This document shows positions 24,508-32,440 of a DNA stretch of 44,264 nt, piece by piece. The position numbers were made by a program, and so were the translations under genes. This stretch comes from Crocinitomicaceae bacterium (GTDB lineage: Bacteria > Bacteroidota > Bacteroidia > Flavobacteriales_D > Crocinitomicaceae), in contig JAIOZF010000018.1 of assembly GCA_021740745.1 (NCBI GenBank), positions 1 to 44,264 of the forward strand. The letters are read 5' to 3'. Positions within the stretch are counted from its first letter, which is position 1. Each line of letters begins with the position of its first letter. The notes beneath the pieces were generated by a model, which was not told the origin of the DNA, did not search any database, and was given only the letters and a program-made list of their open reading frames with translations.

Positions 24508-25050
24508 CTATTGAATCTCTAACAAGGAATCAATAGCTTCGTCAATATTTTCTTGTTTTTCAACATCATTAATTATTGTGAAATCTCCAATAATGCCAAT
24601 AATGGCCGGAAAACGTCTAACATCTTCAGGAAGAAAGTCTTTGTCGTAAAACACTTTGTTGAATCTTTTCGGCTTCAAATCATTCAAATTATTGTTATTC
24701 AAATCTTTTTTATCGCTTTGAGCTTCTAAAATTTTTCCATGTGCAGATTCTGTTGAAATGAATTTCATGTAAGCACCATTTTGTCCCTGATGAATAAAGG
24801 TTGTGGCTAGGACATTAATTGTGTCACCTGTTTCAACTGAACGCACCACGACAAGATTGTAAAAATCTATTTTGTGTTCTGGTGTTATTTTATCTGATTT
24901 TCCAATGATTTCAATTTCAGCACCATCTTGAAGAATATATGGATCCATTTTAAAACCATTAGGACTCACCATGTGTTGCTCTAAATCAATGGGTCCAACA
25001 CATGAAGTTAAGATTAAGTATAAAAGGCCAATTGAATAAGTAAATTTCAT
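24508..25050 (-). CDS. Predicted lipoprotein of unknown function
   Basis: A 180-residue protein with a lipoprotein signal (KFTYSIGLLYLILTSC). The mature part predicts mostly beta structure (for example AEIEIIGKSD and DFYNLVVVRSVETGDTINVLATTF), then a polar NNNNLNDLKPK linker and an acidic C-terminus. I do not recognise the family. It has a -7 promoter element at 25130-25137 and a long leader of about 75 bases. Confidence 0.7.
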   Translation of the reverse strand: MKFTYSIGLLYLILTSCVGPIDLEQHMVSPNGFKMDPYILQDGAEIEIIGKSDKITPEHKIDFYNLVVVRSVETGDTINVLATTFIHQGQNGAYMKFISTESAHGKILEAQSDKKDLNNNNLNDLKPKRFNKVFYDKDFLPEDVRRFPAIIGIIGDFTIINDVEKQENIDEAIDSLLEIQ

Positions 25051-25129
25051 AGGATTGATATGTTATGTAAATGATCTATTATTCCTTTAAATAATAATGT
25101 AACAATGCTTTTGATTGTAAATAGTTTGC

Positions 25130-25137
25130 CAAAGTTA
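25130..25137 (-). promoter_or_regulatory. Bacteroidota -7 promoter element for the lipoprotein gene
   Basis: On the minus strand this reads TAACTTTG. A TTTG lies 23 bases further upstream (25161-25164), slightly wider than the usual 19-20. Confidence 0.45.
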
Positions 25138-25183
25138 CAATATTTGAAGAGGGAATATTTCAAAATCAAAATTTTGGACACAA

Positions 25184-25213
25184 AAAAAGGAGAATCTTTC
25201 GATTCCCCTTTTT
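25184..25213 (-). terminator. Intrinsic terminator after the HU gene
   Basis: A 13-position stem (25184-25196 with 25201-25213) with one mismatch and the loop TTTC. A-rich sequence on the left and T-rich on the right give a T-tail on the minus strand. It lies 17 bases after the HU stop. Confidence 0.85.
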
Positions 25214-25230
25214 ATCCAATCTTAATTTGA

Positions 25231-25503
25231 TTAGTTAACTTTTGCAGAAAGCTCAGCACCAGCTTTGAAACGTACAACGTTTTTAGCAGCGATTTTGATT
25301 TCTTTTCCTGTTTGTGGGTTACGACCAGTTCTTGCAGCTCTGTTAGAAACTGAGAAAGATCCAAATCCAACTAGAGAAATTCTATCTCCACCTTTCATTG
25401 CGTTAGCTGTAGCGCTTACAAATGCATCTAATGCTTTCTTTGCATCAGCTTTAGACAATCCAGCCTCAGCTGCCATCGCGTCAATTAATTCTGCTTTGTT
25501 CAT
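25231..25503 (-). CDS. hup: HU family DNA-binding protein
   Basis: A 90-residue nucleoid protein that dimerises and bends DNA. The start NKAELIDAMAAEAGLSKADAKKAL and the DNA-arm block LVGFGSFSVSNRAARTGRNPQTGKEI are diagnostic for HU/IHF. The reading frame extends upstream to 25752, but ATG 25503 gives the exact family length and lies downstream of a good promoter. The single subunit type suggests a homodimer. Two TTATCAACA repeats lie upstream of the promoter. Confidence 0.96.
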   Translation of the reverse strand: MNKAELIDAMAAEAGLSKADAKKALDAFVSATANAMKGGDRISLVGFGSFSVSNRAARTGRNPQTGKEIKIAAKNVVRFKAGAELSAKVN

Positions 25504-25541
25504 AGTTAAGTTTTTTGAATGTTTGTAATTATTTAACGAAG

Positions 25542-25571
25542 CAAATATATCTGAATATCCACGCCACACAA
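25542..25571 (-). promoter_or_regulatory. Complete Bacteroidota promoter for hup
   Basis: On the minus strand the -33 TTG (25569-25571) and the -7 TATATTTG (25542-25549) are separated by 19 bases. Transcription should start near 25536, giving a leader of about 33 bases. Confidence 0.75.
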
Positions 25572-25594
25572 GTGTTTCAGTGAAAAAAACTACA

Positions 25595-25632
25595 ATTTTG
25601 TTGATAAAAGCACCATTTTGTTGATAAACACC
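25595..25632. repeat. Direct repeat containing two TTATCAACA boxes upstream of hup
   Basis: ATTTTGTTGATAAA occurs at 25595-25608 and 25615-25628, 20 bases apart, each followed by CACC (with two extra bases, AG, before it in the first copy). Read on the minus strand each unit contains TTATCAACA, one base away from the DnaA-box consensus TTATCCACA. It lies just upstream of the hup -33 element. Confidence 0.65.
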
Positions 25633-25831
25633 ATTGAAAAGCCCACCATTTCTGAGTTTTTCGACCAACATTCTTATTTTATCGTTTAATTTTAGCTGCT
25701 CTTCAAAGCACAAAAACAGTGAATAATTTGCTGTTTTGATGGATAATTTCACTTTTGAAGATTATTTCAATCTATTGTTTCAGGTAATAATTCAATTCTT
25801 CAAGCTGCTCAGGTATAAGACTGACTTCGTA

Positions 25832-26065
25832 TTAATGCGTGATATATTTAAATTTCACAATGTTTGCTGCAATGAGTTTTTTCATGTGTTGAGAAATTGA
25901 TCCTTCAGATAATCCTACAATTGTTTGGAGGTCTTTATTTCGCACACATGTTTTGTCAACTAGAGTTTTAACAATTGTGATTCTTGCTGGGTGTGCAAGT
26001 GCATTGGCAATTTTAGCCATTTGCATTGTTTCTTTGGAGTAGTGGGAGGTTTTTGTTGCGCCCAT
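25832..26065 (-). pseudogene. ArsR family HTH regulator cut by an in-frame stop
   Basis: The frame encodes 77 residues with a winged-helix core: NALAHPARITIVKTL (helix 1-2), NKDLQTIVGLSEGSISQHMKKL (recognition helix) and IVKFKYITH, where it stops at a TAA in the middle of the wing. Reading through the TAA in the same frame gives 19 more residues, YEVSLIPEQLEELNYYLKQ, then TAG at 25772-25774. The sum is the normal ArsR length of about 97, with the expected second wing strand and last helix. So the gene looks like a nonsense mutant, a translational read-through case or a sequencing error. No metal-binding Cys cluster (CVC) is seen, and no clear target gene adjoins. Confidence 0.72.
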
Positions 26066-26173
26066 GATTTAAGGTTGATTAGGTTAATAATTACCTTAAG
26101 TTATGAAAAAAGTACATTATAAAATTCGAATTTTTGAATTTATTTATGTTTAGAACTTTGTAAAGTTGAAAAG

Positions 26174-26227
26174 TTGTAATATTGTAAAGTTAAAAACATA
26201 AAACTTTTGAACTTTACAATATTACAA
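26174..26227. repeat. 18-bp perfect inverted repeat between the ArsR gene and fmt
   Basis: TTGTAATATTGTAAAGTT (26174-26191) and its exact complement (26210-26227) flank an 18-base AT-rich spacer. The pairing can extend inward by four A-T pairs past a one-base bulge. The phrase TTTGTAAAGTTG also occurs just left of the repeat (26157-26168). It lies 48 bases past the fmt stop and could act as a weak terminator, though no T-run follows it on the minus strand. Confidence 0.75.
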
Positions 26228-26274
26228 GGAATGTCCATTTTTACTAAGTTACAGAGGTGATTTATTTTCAGATC

Positions 26275-27234
26275 CTATTCAATAACCCAATCCTCTAATT
26301 TATTTCCAGCTAAGAATTCCTTGTAATTCATGCGGCGTTTTCCTTCCATCTGGAACTCAGTCACACAAAGATAAAAATCTGCACAAGGAAATAGAATTCC
26401 GTCAGATGAGGTTAAAAGAGCTGTTTTATCCTTTACTGTTTGCGTTGTTTTAGATGATATAAAAAGTTTAAAGCTTTTGACTTCTCCTGAAGCATTATTT
26501 GTAAGCTCTGTCCAAGCTGTTGGATAAGGGGATAAACCTCGAATGAAATTATGGACAACAGTCACGTCCTGATTCCAATTTACTTTGCAGTCTGGCTTGA
26601 ATATTTTTGGAGCATTTTTTAAAGTTGCTATAGTCATCGAATCTTGCTCAATCCCATTGGCTTCGCCAATCATTATTTTCCCAACGGTACTGACAGTCAG
26701 CTTTGTTCCTAAGGCCATTAACTTATTGTGAACCTCACCAACTGTTTCGTTTTCCTCGATGGCTATTTTCTCTTGTTCGATAACTTTACCCGTGTCAATT
26801 TCTTTCTCAATAAAAAAGGTTGTAACTCCTGTTTCTTTTTCTCCATTAATGACAGCCCAATTTATTGGTGCGGCACCGCGATAATTCGGCAGGAGAGAAG
26901 CATGTAGATTAATTGTCCCTTTTGGCGGCATGGACCAAACTATTTCCGGTAACATTCTAAACGCGACGACAACAAATAAATCTGCGTTGAGAGATTGAAG
27001 CTCATGAATAAATCCATCATCTTTTAAGTTGCTTGGTTGAAGAACGGCAATAGAATGAGAAACAGCTGCTTTTTTAACAGCGCTTTCAGAGAGTTGTTGA
27101 CCTCGACCAGCAGGTTTGTCTGGTGCGGTGATAACAGAAACGATATTAAAGTTAGCAGATACCAGTCCCTCCAAAATGCTCACGGCAAAATCAGGAGTCC
27201 CCATAAAAACAATTCTGAAATCTTTCTTTTCCAT
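26275..27234 (-). CDS. fmt: Methionyl-tRNA formyltransferase
   Basis: About 319 residues. The N-terminal formyltransferase domain shows FMGTPDFAVSILEGL, NLHASLLPNYRGAAPINWA (catalytic Asn, His and Ser) and the DTGKVI loop, followed by the C-terminal OB-like domain that grips tRNA. It formylates initiator Met-tRNA. The start at 27234 overlaps the stop of the MATE gene by one base (TAATG), implying coupling; the longer frame from 27255 is not needed. Confidence 0.96.
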   Translation of the reverse strand: MEKKDFRIVFMGTPDFAVSILEGLVSANFNIVSVITAPDKPAGRGQQLSESAVKKAAVSHSIAVLQPSNLKDDGFIHELQSLNADLFVVVAFRMLPEIVWSMPPKGTINLHASLLPNYRGAAPINWAVINGEKETGVTTFFIEKEIDTGKVIEQEKIAIEENETVGEVHNKLMALGTKLTVSTVGKIMIGEANGIEQDSMTIATLKNAPKIFKPDCKVNWNQDVTVVHNFIRGLSPYPTAWTELTNNASGEVKSFKLFISSKTTQTVKDKTALLTSSDGILFPCADFYLCVTEFQMEGKRRMNYKEFLAGNKLEDWVIE

Positions 27235-28562
27235 TAGACCACTTTTTTCTTCCAATCAAAAAACTTTAAATAGAGCATAGATAATATTCCCATAGTTCCA
27301 AAGTAGATATATTCATTGGTCCAAATCCATAGGACATCTACTTGCAAAACTTTTATGAGTAAAAAACTTGAAAGCAAATATACAATCGCACAAAGAATTT
27401 CAATCATAAAAGAAGCCATTGTGTTTCCTGATCCATTGATTGTTTGAAAGTAAACACTAAAAAATCCATACATAAAAATGGAAATTGAAATGTAACGTAA
27501 AATTTCTGCGCTTTTTTGTATGTATGCTTGTTCAGGATTGATCATTTCAATTAATTTCTCTGGATAGAAAACGGCACCATGGAAAAAGAGAAATAAAAAA
27601 ATCAAGGTTAAAAATTGAATGCGTCGTTGGATGATTTTTAAGGAATGCAAATCTCCTCGACCTATGTATTGTGAAATATATGTCTTCGTAGTTCCAGCGA
27701 ATCCCCAGATAGGCACAAATGCAAGGAAGTAGATGGAGCGAACGTTTTGTGAAACGGTTAATTCAAATTTTCCTGTCTGCTCCAGCCATGTAAAGAAGAT
27801 GGTCCAAGTTGCGAGCGCAAGAAAACCTTGAAACATGAGCGGACTGCCAATTTTAAACAATTCCTTCATTGAAGCAAGGTTAAAAGAAAAGTGTGAGAAT
27901 AGTTTATATTGTTTTCGTTCCTTGGAAAAAATTAAGAATATAACTAAAAATAACATACCAGAAAAATCAGCAAGTGTTGAGGCCCAAGCAGCGCCTTGAA
28001 GTCCCATTTCCGGGAATCCACCTTTCCCGAAAATCATCAGATAATCGAGGATAACATTTGAAGTCGCTGTGATTAATGCAGAAATTAATACGACCCATGT
28101 TTTACCATTGGCAAGAAAAAATGCATTTATGGCAAGTGAAATCATGGCGAAAAACAAAGCATAGCTTCTAATTCGAATGTATTCACCTTGCAAAAGACTA
28201 ATATCAGCGTGTTTAGAATAACTATTCAGGAAATTCGGCATAATGAATTGAAGAAACAAGAACAATGCAATGGCTAGAAAGAAGTGAGAAAAAACAGAAG
28301 TTCCGAAAACGCGACCAATTGCATCCGTATTTTTTTGACCAATTCTCCGTGCAATAATTATTTGTGCACCATCGCTCATCCCAACTAGCGCCATGAAAAA
28401 TGTGATGTAAATCAATCCGCCATTTCCAACTGCATCAAAAGCATCAGTGCTATAGCGACTAATAAATGAAGAGTCAGTAATCAATACAACCGACTGTATG
28501 AAGCTAGAGACCATTAAAGGAATCGCCATTTTTAGAATCGAACTGTATTTTAAATCTAACAC
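27234..28562 (-). CDS. MATE family multidrug/Na+ antiporter
   Basis: A 442-residue membrane protein with about twelve transmembrane helices in two related halves. Signatures are ILKMAIPLMVSSFIQSVVLITDSSFIS at the start, the GMSDGAQIIIARRIGQ loop, and FKIGSPLMFQGFLA in the second half. It probably exports cationic drugs or metabolites using Na+ or H+. The start codon is GTG at 28562; an in-frame TAG stands immediately upstream, so it cannot be longer. Its upstream region is a repeat-rich stretch (28572-28751). Confidence 0.88.
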   Translation of the reverse strand: MLDLKYSSILKMAIPLMVSSFIQSVVLITDSSFISRYSTDAFDAVGNGGLIYITFFMALVGMSDGAQIIIARRIGQKNTDAIGRVFGTSVFSHFFLAIALFLFLQFIMPNFLNSYSKHADISLLQGEYIRIRSYALFFAMISLAINAFFLANGKTWVVLISALITATSNVILDYLMIFGKGGFPEMGLQGAAWASTLADFSGMLFLVIFLIFSKERKQYKLFSHFSFNLASMKELFKIGSPLMFQGFLALATWTIFFTWLEQTGKFELTVSQNVRSIYFLAFVPIWGFAGTTKTYISQYIGRGDLHSLKIIQRRIQFLTLIFLFLFFHGAVFYPEKLIEMINPEQAYIQKSAEILRYISISIFMYGFFSVYFQTINGSGNTMASFMIEILCAIVYLLSSFLLIKVLQVDVLWIWTNEYIYFGTMGILSMLYLKFFDWKKKVV

Positions 28563-28571
28563 CTACTTTTA

Positions 28572-28636
28572 AATTATGAATTATGAATTATGAATAATGG
28601 TTCCTGAGCTTGTCGAAGGATGAATTATGAATTATG
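28572..28636. repeat. AATTATG heptamer repeats around a CCTGAGCTTGTCGAAGG element
   Basis: AATTATG occurs three times in a row (28572-28592), followed by a near copy, AATAATG. Then comes GTTCCTGAGCTTGTCGAAGG (28600-28619), then two more AATTATG copies (28623-28636). The central element is a widely dispersed intergenic motif in many bacterial genomes and is related to the serC-serA hairpin. Confidence 0.75.
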
Positions 28637-28661
28637 GTACCTTAGCTACCAAGTCTATCAT

Positions 28662-28751
28662 CTAGCTCTAACCTCTAGCTCTAACCTCTATCTCTAACCT
28701 CTATCTCTAACCTCTATCTCTATCTCTATCTCTATCCTCTATCTCTAACCT
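28662..28751. repeat. 13-bp tandem repeat with an inner 6-bp microsatellite
   Basis: The unit CTAGCTCTAACCT occurs twice (28662-28687), then CTATCTCTAACCT twice (28688-28713). A CTATCT hexamer run of three plus a 7-base variant follows (28714-28738), then one more 13-base unit (28739-28751). The array ends exactly at the CTA that is the rlmI stop codon on the minus strand. Confidence 0.9.
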
Positions 28752-29921
28752 CTAATCAACCTGAATAACCAGTCCCTTCAAATATTCACCTTCCGGATGA
28801 AAAGCATTAATTGGATGATCAGCAGGCTGATGTAATTGTTCTAAAATACGCACATTTCTGCCAGCTTCAATTGCGGCTGCGATAATAGTATTGTTGAACA
28901 AATATTTATCTACCACTTGCGAACAAGAGAAGGTAAAAATGATTCCACCCGGTTTTATTTGGCGAATGGCGTGTGCGTTCAAGCGTTTGTATCCTTGAAT
29001 TGCTTTGTGTCTTTTCTCGCGGTGTTTTGCGAAAGCTGGGGGATCCAAAATAATAATATCATAGTCTTCAGGCAAGTCTTTCATGTATTCCATTGCATCC
29101 GCAACGATCGATCCATGACGGTCTTCGAAACCATTGATTCGCACATTTTCCTCTGTTAAAACAATCGCCTTTTTAGATGAATCCAATGAATGAACGAGGG
29201 ATGCACCGTGTTTTAATGCTAATAAACTAAATCCACCTGAATAACAGAATGTGTTTAGCACCTTTTTTCCTTCAGAATATTTACCCAGCAAAAAACGATT
29301 CTCGCGCTGATCGATGAAGAAACCTGTTTTTTGACCAGTAACCCAATCAATACTTAGAGAAACCCCATGTTCTTTGGCGATATGAGGAGTTTCACACTTT
29401 CCATAAACATATGCATCAACAATATCCGCTCTTTGTGGCAGGGTATCTGAAGATTTTGAATAAACTGCTTTCAGGGATTTTCCTAATACAGCTATTAATC
29501 CGTTTGAAATATGCTCAATATTGGCGTACATACCAAGACTGTGACATTGAACCACTGCTGTTCCGTTATAAAAATCGACTACCAATCCAGGTAAAGAATC
29601 ACCTTCACCATGAACTAAACGACAGATAGAATTTTCCTTTGTGAATAATTGCATCGATTTTCGCAATTCAATTGCCCGTTTTAAAGCAGATTGAAAAAAC
29701 GCGGCATCAATTTCTACATCTTCGAAACTTAAGACACGCACAGCAATTGTGGCATGTTGGAAATGACCACGTGCTAAAAAACGACCTTTGGCATCAGTAA
29801 CAGTTACCGTTTCGCCGTCGCTTAAATCATCCGTTGAATCTGCAATTGCACCCGAGAAAATCCAAGGGTGGCGACGTAAAATCGAATCTGTTTTATGTTT
29901 GTGTATGCGAATTGTTTTCAA
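28752..29921 (-). CDS. rlmI: RlmI-like class I SAM-dependent 23S rRNA methyltransferase
   Basis: A 389-residue protein. Residues 1-70 form a PUA domain (LRRHPWIFSGAI is typical), a central EEHEE-like linker follows, and the C-terminal Rossmann methyltransferase has VLNTFCYSGGFSLLALKHGA (SAM loop), LDSSKKAIVLTEENVRING and DIIILDPPAF. GGIIFTFSCSQ supplies the catalytic Cys for m5C formation. E. coli RlmI modifies C1962. The start is TTG at 29921, with an in-frame TAA six codons upstream and no ATG until far inside the protein, so TTG is very likely real. Confidence 0.88.
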   Translation of the reverse strand: MKTIRIHKHKTDSILRRHPWIFSGAIADSTDDLSDGETVTVTDAKGRFLARGHFQHATIAVRVLSFEDVEIDAAFFQSALKRAIELRKSMQLFTKENSICRLVHGEGDSLPGLVVDFYNGTAVVQCHSLGMYANIEHISNGLIAVLGKSLKAVYSKSSDTLPQRADIVDAYVYGKCETPHIAKEHGVSLSIDWVTGQKTGFFIDQRENRFLLGKYSEGKKVLNTFCYSGGFSLLALKHGASLVHSLDSSKKAIVLTEENVRINGFEDRHGSIVADAMEYMKDLPEDYDIIILDPPAFAKHREKRHKAIQGYKRLNAHAIRQIKPGGIIFTFSCSQVVDKYLFNNTIIAAAIEAGRNVRILEQLHQPADHPINAFHPEGEYLKGLVIQVD

Positions 29922-30109
29922 AATTGTCTGAATTGGTTAGTAAAATTACAAATTCTAAGCGATGTGGGTGATTTAAAATGGATGAGTTTGTGTGAATTGT
30001 TACATAACGATTCTTCTATGAATTATGAAGATTACATTGTTAGGAAAGAAAGTTACATCTTGAATCTCAAGGGTGAATTGTAAGTAATTTTAACCTATAA
30101 ATTGAATTC

Positions 30110-30538
30110 ATGAAGTGTACTGTACATATTTATCTTTTAAATGCCTTGTATTCGCAGCGATTAGCGGATGATTTATACGAAGGAAAAGAATCTGCTGACA
30201 ATCGGAAACATCAATGGGAAGATGAATTGCGCATTACGTCTGACGTGGAAAAAATAAATGTACTTCGTGATGTGAGTTTTCCTTTGCAAGGACAAATGCC
30301 GGATGGTACTGATTTTTCGCATGATTTGACGAAGATGATGTTGTTTGAAATTGAATCAAGTGATGCGCCTAAAGCATATATCGGTGCATCAGAAAGTATT
30401 GTGAATAGGCACATTGTTGAAGAAACAGAAGGTGTTTTAACAATCAAACTCTATTTAAATGACGATGAGCCTTATGCGAATCCATATCCAGGATTGTTCG
30501 TGGCTTCTAAGGAGTTTCCAAAAGCATTGATTTTTTAA
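30110..30538 (+). CDS. Unknown protein encoded just ahead of an ABC ATPase
   Basis: A 142-residue soluble protein with no signal peptide and no motif I recognise. The middle is acidic and rich in Asp and Glu, with a moderately hydrophobic C-terminus (PYPGLFVASKEFPKALIF). Its stop overlaps the start of the ABC ATPase by one base (TAATG), so the two are translationally coupled and probably act together. The 29922-30109 gap upstream contains no complete TAnnTTTG promoter. Confidence 0.75.
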   Translation: MKCTVHIYLLNALYSQRLADDLYEGKESADNRKHQWEDELRITSDVEKINVLRDVSFPLQGQMPDGTDFSHDLTKMMLFEIESSDAPKAYIGASESIVNRHIVEETEGVLTIKLYLNDDEPYANPYPGLFVASKEFPKALIF

Positions 30539-31470
30539 TGTTAGAGGTCAGAAACATATCGCTGAATTATGGGCGGGAAGTGTTAAAGGATATTTCGCTT
30601 CAGCTGAAACAAGGAGAAATTATCAGTATAGTTGGTAAAAGTGGATCGGGGAAGACCTCTCTCTTAAAAATCATGGCTGGAAATTTAGAACCAACGAGCG
30701 GTGATGTATGGTTTGGAGGTGTGAAAGTAAAAGGACCAATTACCAAATTAATTCCTGGTCATCCTGAGGTTTGTCTGGTAAACCAAGATTTTCAACTAGA
30801 TAAATACCATACAACCGAAGAAAATATCAAAAATCCAATTCTATACTTACCAGAAAAGGAACGAAATATTTTTCTTGAAGAATTGATCGATTTATTAGAA
30901 CTAGGATCGGTTCGTAATCAACAAGCTATTTCATTATCTGGTGGAGAACAGCAACGTTTGGCAATTGCTAGAGTAATTGCAATGGAACCAAAAGTGATTT
31001 TGCTGGATGAACCTTTTTCACATTTGGATGGTTTGTTGAGGAAAAAGTTGATTAACTATTTCCTGGAGTTGAGAAGGATTCGTAAGACGAGCCTTGTACT
31101 TGTTTCGCACGATGGAACAGAAGTATTAGGACTTTCAGACCGAATCTATTCAATGAAAAATGGGGTAATAACGCGTAAAGGAAATCCACATAAATTTTAT
31201 TACAAACCAAAAAGTTTAGAGGATGCTCGCTTATTTGGACCAATGAATTCGATTCGAGTTGGTGATAAGCGTGTGTTTTTTCGTCCAGATGAATTTACCT
31301 TGGATCCCCAAGATAGACATACAACGGTTGACCTGAAGTATTTGTATTCTTCTTTTACTGGTCCAGTTTATGAGAACTTTTTTCAAACGATTCATGGAGA
31401 ACTAGTTGTACTTTTTAGTTTTAATTCTTTAGAAAATGTCACAACAATTGGAGTCGAGCACAAAAATTAG
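30538..31470 (+). CDS. ABC transporter ATP-binding protein without a nearby permease
   Basis: A 310-residue ATPase. GKSGSGKTS is Walker A (about residues 34-42), LSGGEQQRLAIAR the signature, VILLDEPFSHLD Walker B with the D-loop, and LVLVSHDGTEV the H-loop. Residues 220-310 are a C-terminal extension with beta character (NSIRVGDKRVFFRPDEFTL), resembling the TOBE-like regulatory domains of solute importers. No permease or solute-binding protein adjoins, so its partner is elsewhere or it is a stand-alone ATPase. The 3' end overlaps the YihY gene by 35 bases in another frame. Confidence 0.85.
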   Translation: MLEVRNISLNYGREVLKDISLQLKQGEIISIVGKSGSGKTSLLKIMAGNLEPTSGDVWFGGVKVKGPITKLIPGHPEVCLVNQDFQLDKYHTTEENIKNPILYLPEKERNIFLEELIDLLELGSVRNQQAISLSGGEQQRLAIARVIAMEPKVILLDEPFSHLDGLLRKKLINYFLELRRIRKTSLVLVSHDGTEVLGLSDRIYSMKNGVITRKGNPHKFYYKPKSLEDARLFGPMNSIRVGDKRVFFRPDEFTLDPQDRHTTVDLKYLYSSFTGPVYENFFQTIHGELVVLFSFNSLENVTTIGVEHKN

Positions 31471-32344
31471 GCAGTTATCGTGGCGGGAACTAGGAGATTT
31501 GTTCGTTCAAACATTTAAGGAATTTTTCGCAGTAAAAGGATTGCACCATGGTGCGGCAATGGCATATTATGCTCTTTTTGCGTTGGTTCCCTTGCTGTAT
31601 TTGGCTATTTCTGTCTTTGGACGAGTGATTGGTCAAGAGCAGATGAGTGAGATTGTTGGTGGATTACTGAGGGACAAGGTTGGGATTCAAGATGTTCAGG
31701 GAATTTTGGATTTCTTGAAGACGATGGAGGTAGATAAAGGAAATTTTATCAAAGAATTGATTGGTTTTCTGACCTTGCTTGTAATGAGTACGGCAATATT
31801 GGTTTCTATGAAGACTAGTATCAATAAATTTATGGGAATTATTCCTCAATTTACTGTGCGAAAAGAATTGTTTCATGGATTACTGTTTCGTTTGATTTCG
31901 GTAGCTCTTATTGGTTTGTTTACAATGGTTATCATTATTATTTATTTTGCTCAATCAATTGCCGTTTCTGTTGGTGATAAGTGGTTTGTGGAGATGGAAA
32001 CGGTGCATTGGGTCTATCAAAATCTTTCAAGTGATACGTTTTCAATCTTGACAAATTTTATCATTTTTACATTTGTTTTCCGCTATGTTCATGATGGTAT
32101 CGTACGTTGGAAATTCGCTTTTGCAGGTGCGATTGTCACAGCTGTATTGCTTTATTTAGGACAATTGTTAATTCATTATTACGTTATGAATTATTTCTTT
32201 GCTGCAAATGCTGGAATTGCTGGGTCACTAATGGTAATTATGATTTGGATCTTTTATTCTTCTCAAATAATATTCTTTGGTGCTAAATTCGTTGCTGTGT
32301 ATGCGCACCTAGTCAAAATTCCAATTGTTTTTCGACACAGATAG
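31436..32344 (+). CDS. YihY/BrkB family inner-membrane protein
   Basis: A 302-residue protein with about six transmembrane helices. Typical segments are HHGAAMAYYALFALVPLLYLAISVFG near the start, VLLYLGQLLIHYYVMNYF, and the conserved AGSLMVIMIWIFYSSQIIFFGAKFVAVYA at the end. The family includes Bordetella BrkB; it has been misannotated as RNase BN and its transport function is unresolved. The start overlaps the ABC ATPase end by 35 bases, which suggests co-expression. Confidence 0.9.
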   Translation: MSQQLESSTKIRQLSWRELGDLFVQTFKEFFAVKGLHHGAAMAYYALFALVPLLYLAISVFGRVIGQEQMSEIVGGLLRDKVGIQDVQGILDFLKTMEVDKGNFIKELIGFLTLLVMSTAILVSMKTSINKFMGIIPQFTVRKELFHGLLFRLISVALIGLFTMVIIIIYFAQSIAVSVGDKWFVEMETVHWVYQNLSSDTFSILTNFIIFTFVFRYVHDGIVRWKFAFAGAIVTAVLLYLGQLLIHYYVMNYFFAANAGIAGSLMVIMIWIFYSSQIIFFGAKFVAVYAHLVKIPIVFRHR

Positions 32345-32394
32345 ATCATGGTTTTTTCTCCAAATCAGCAAATTGATTAATATTCTGTCATTTA

Positions 32395-32425
32395 TTTGTT
32401 TATATTTTAAGAATTTATATCTTTG
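32395..32425 (+). promoter_or_regulatory. Complete Bacteroidota promoter for the XRE-S24 regulator
   Basis: TTTG (32395-32398), 19 bases, then TATCTTTG (32418-32425), with the ATG 15 bases further on. It is a textbook match to the phylum consensus. The AT-rich spacer could hold an operator, but no clear palindrome is seen. Confidence 0.8.
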
Positions 32426-32440
32426 AAAAAAAATCGATAG

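Noticed and set aside
29895-30083. Plus-strand frame of 62 codons between rlmI and the unknown gene at 30110
   Set aside because: It starts inside the rlmI 5' end, lacks a promoter element at the right place, and resembles no protein I know; a shorter start at 29983 is possible but unsupported.
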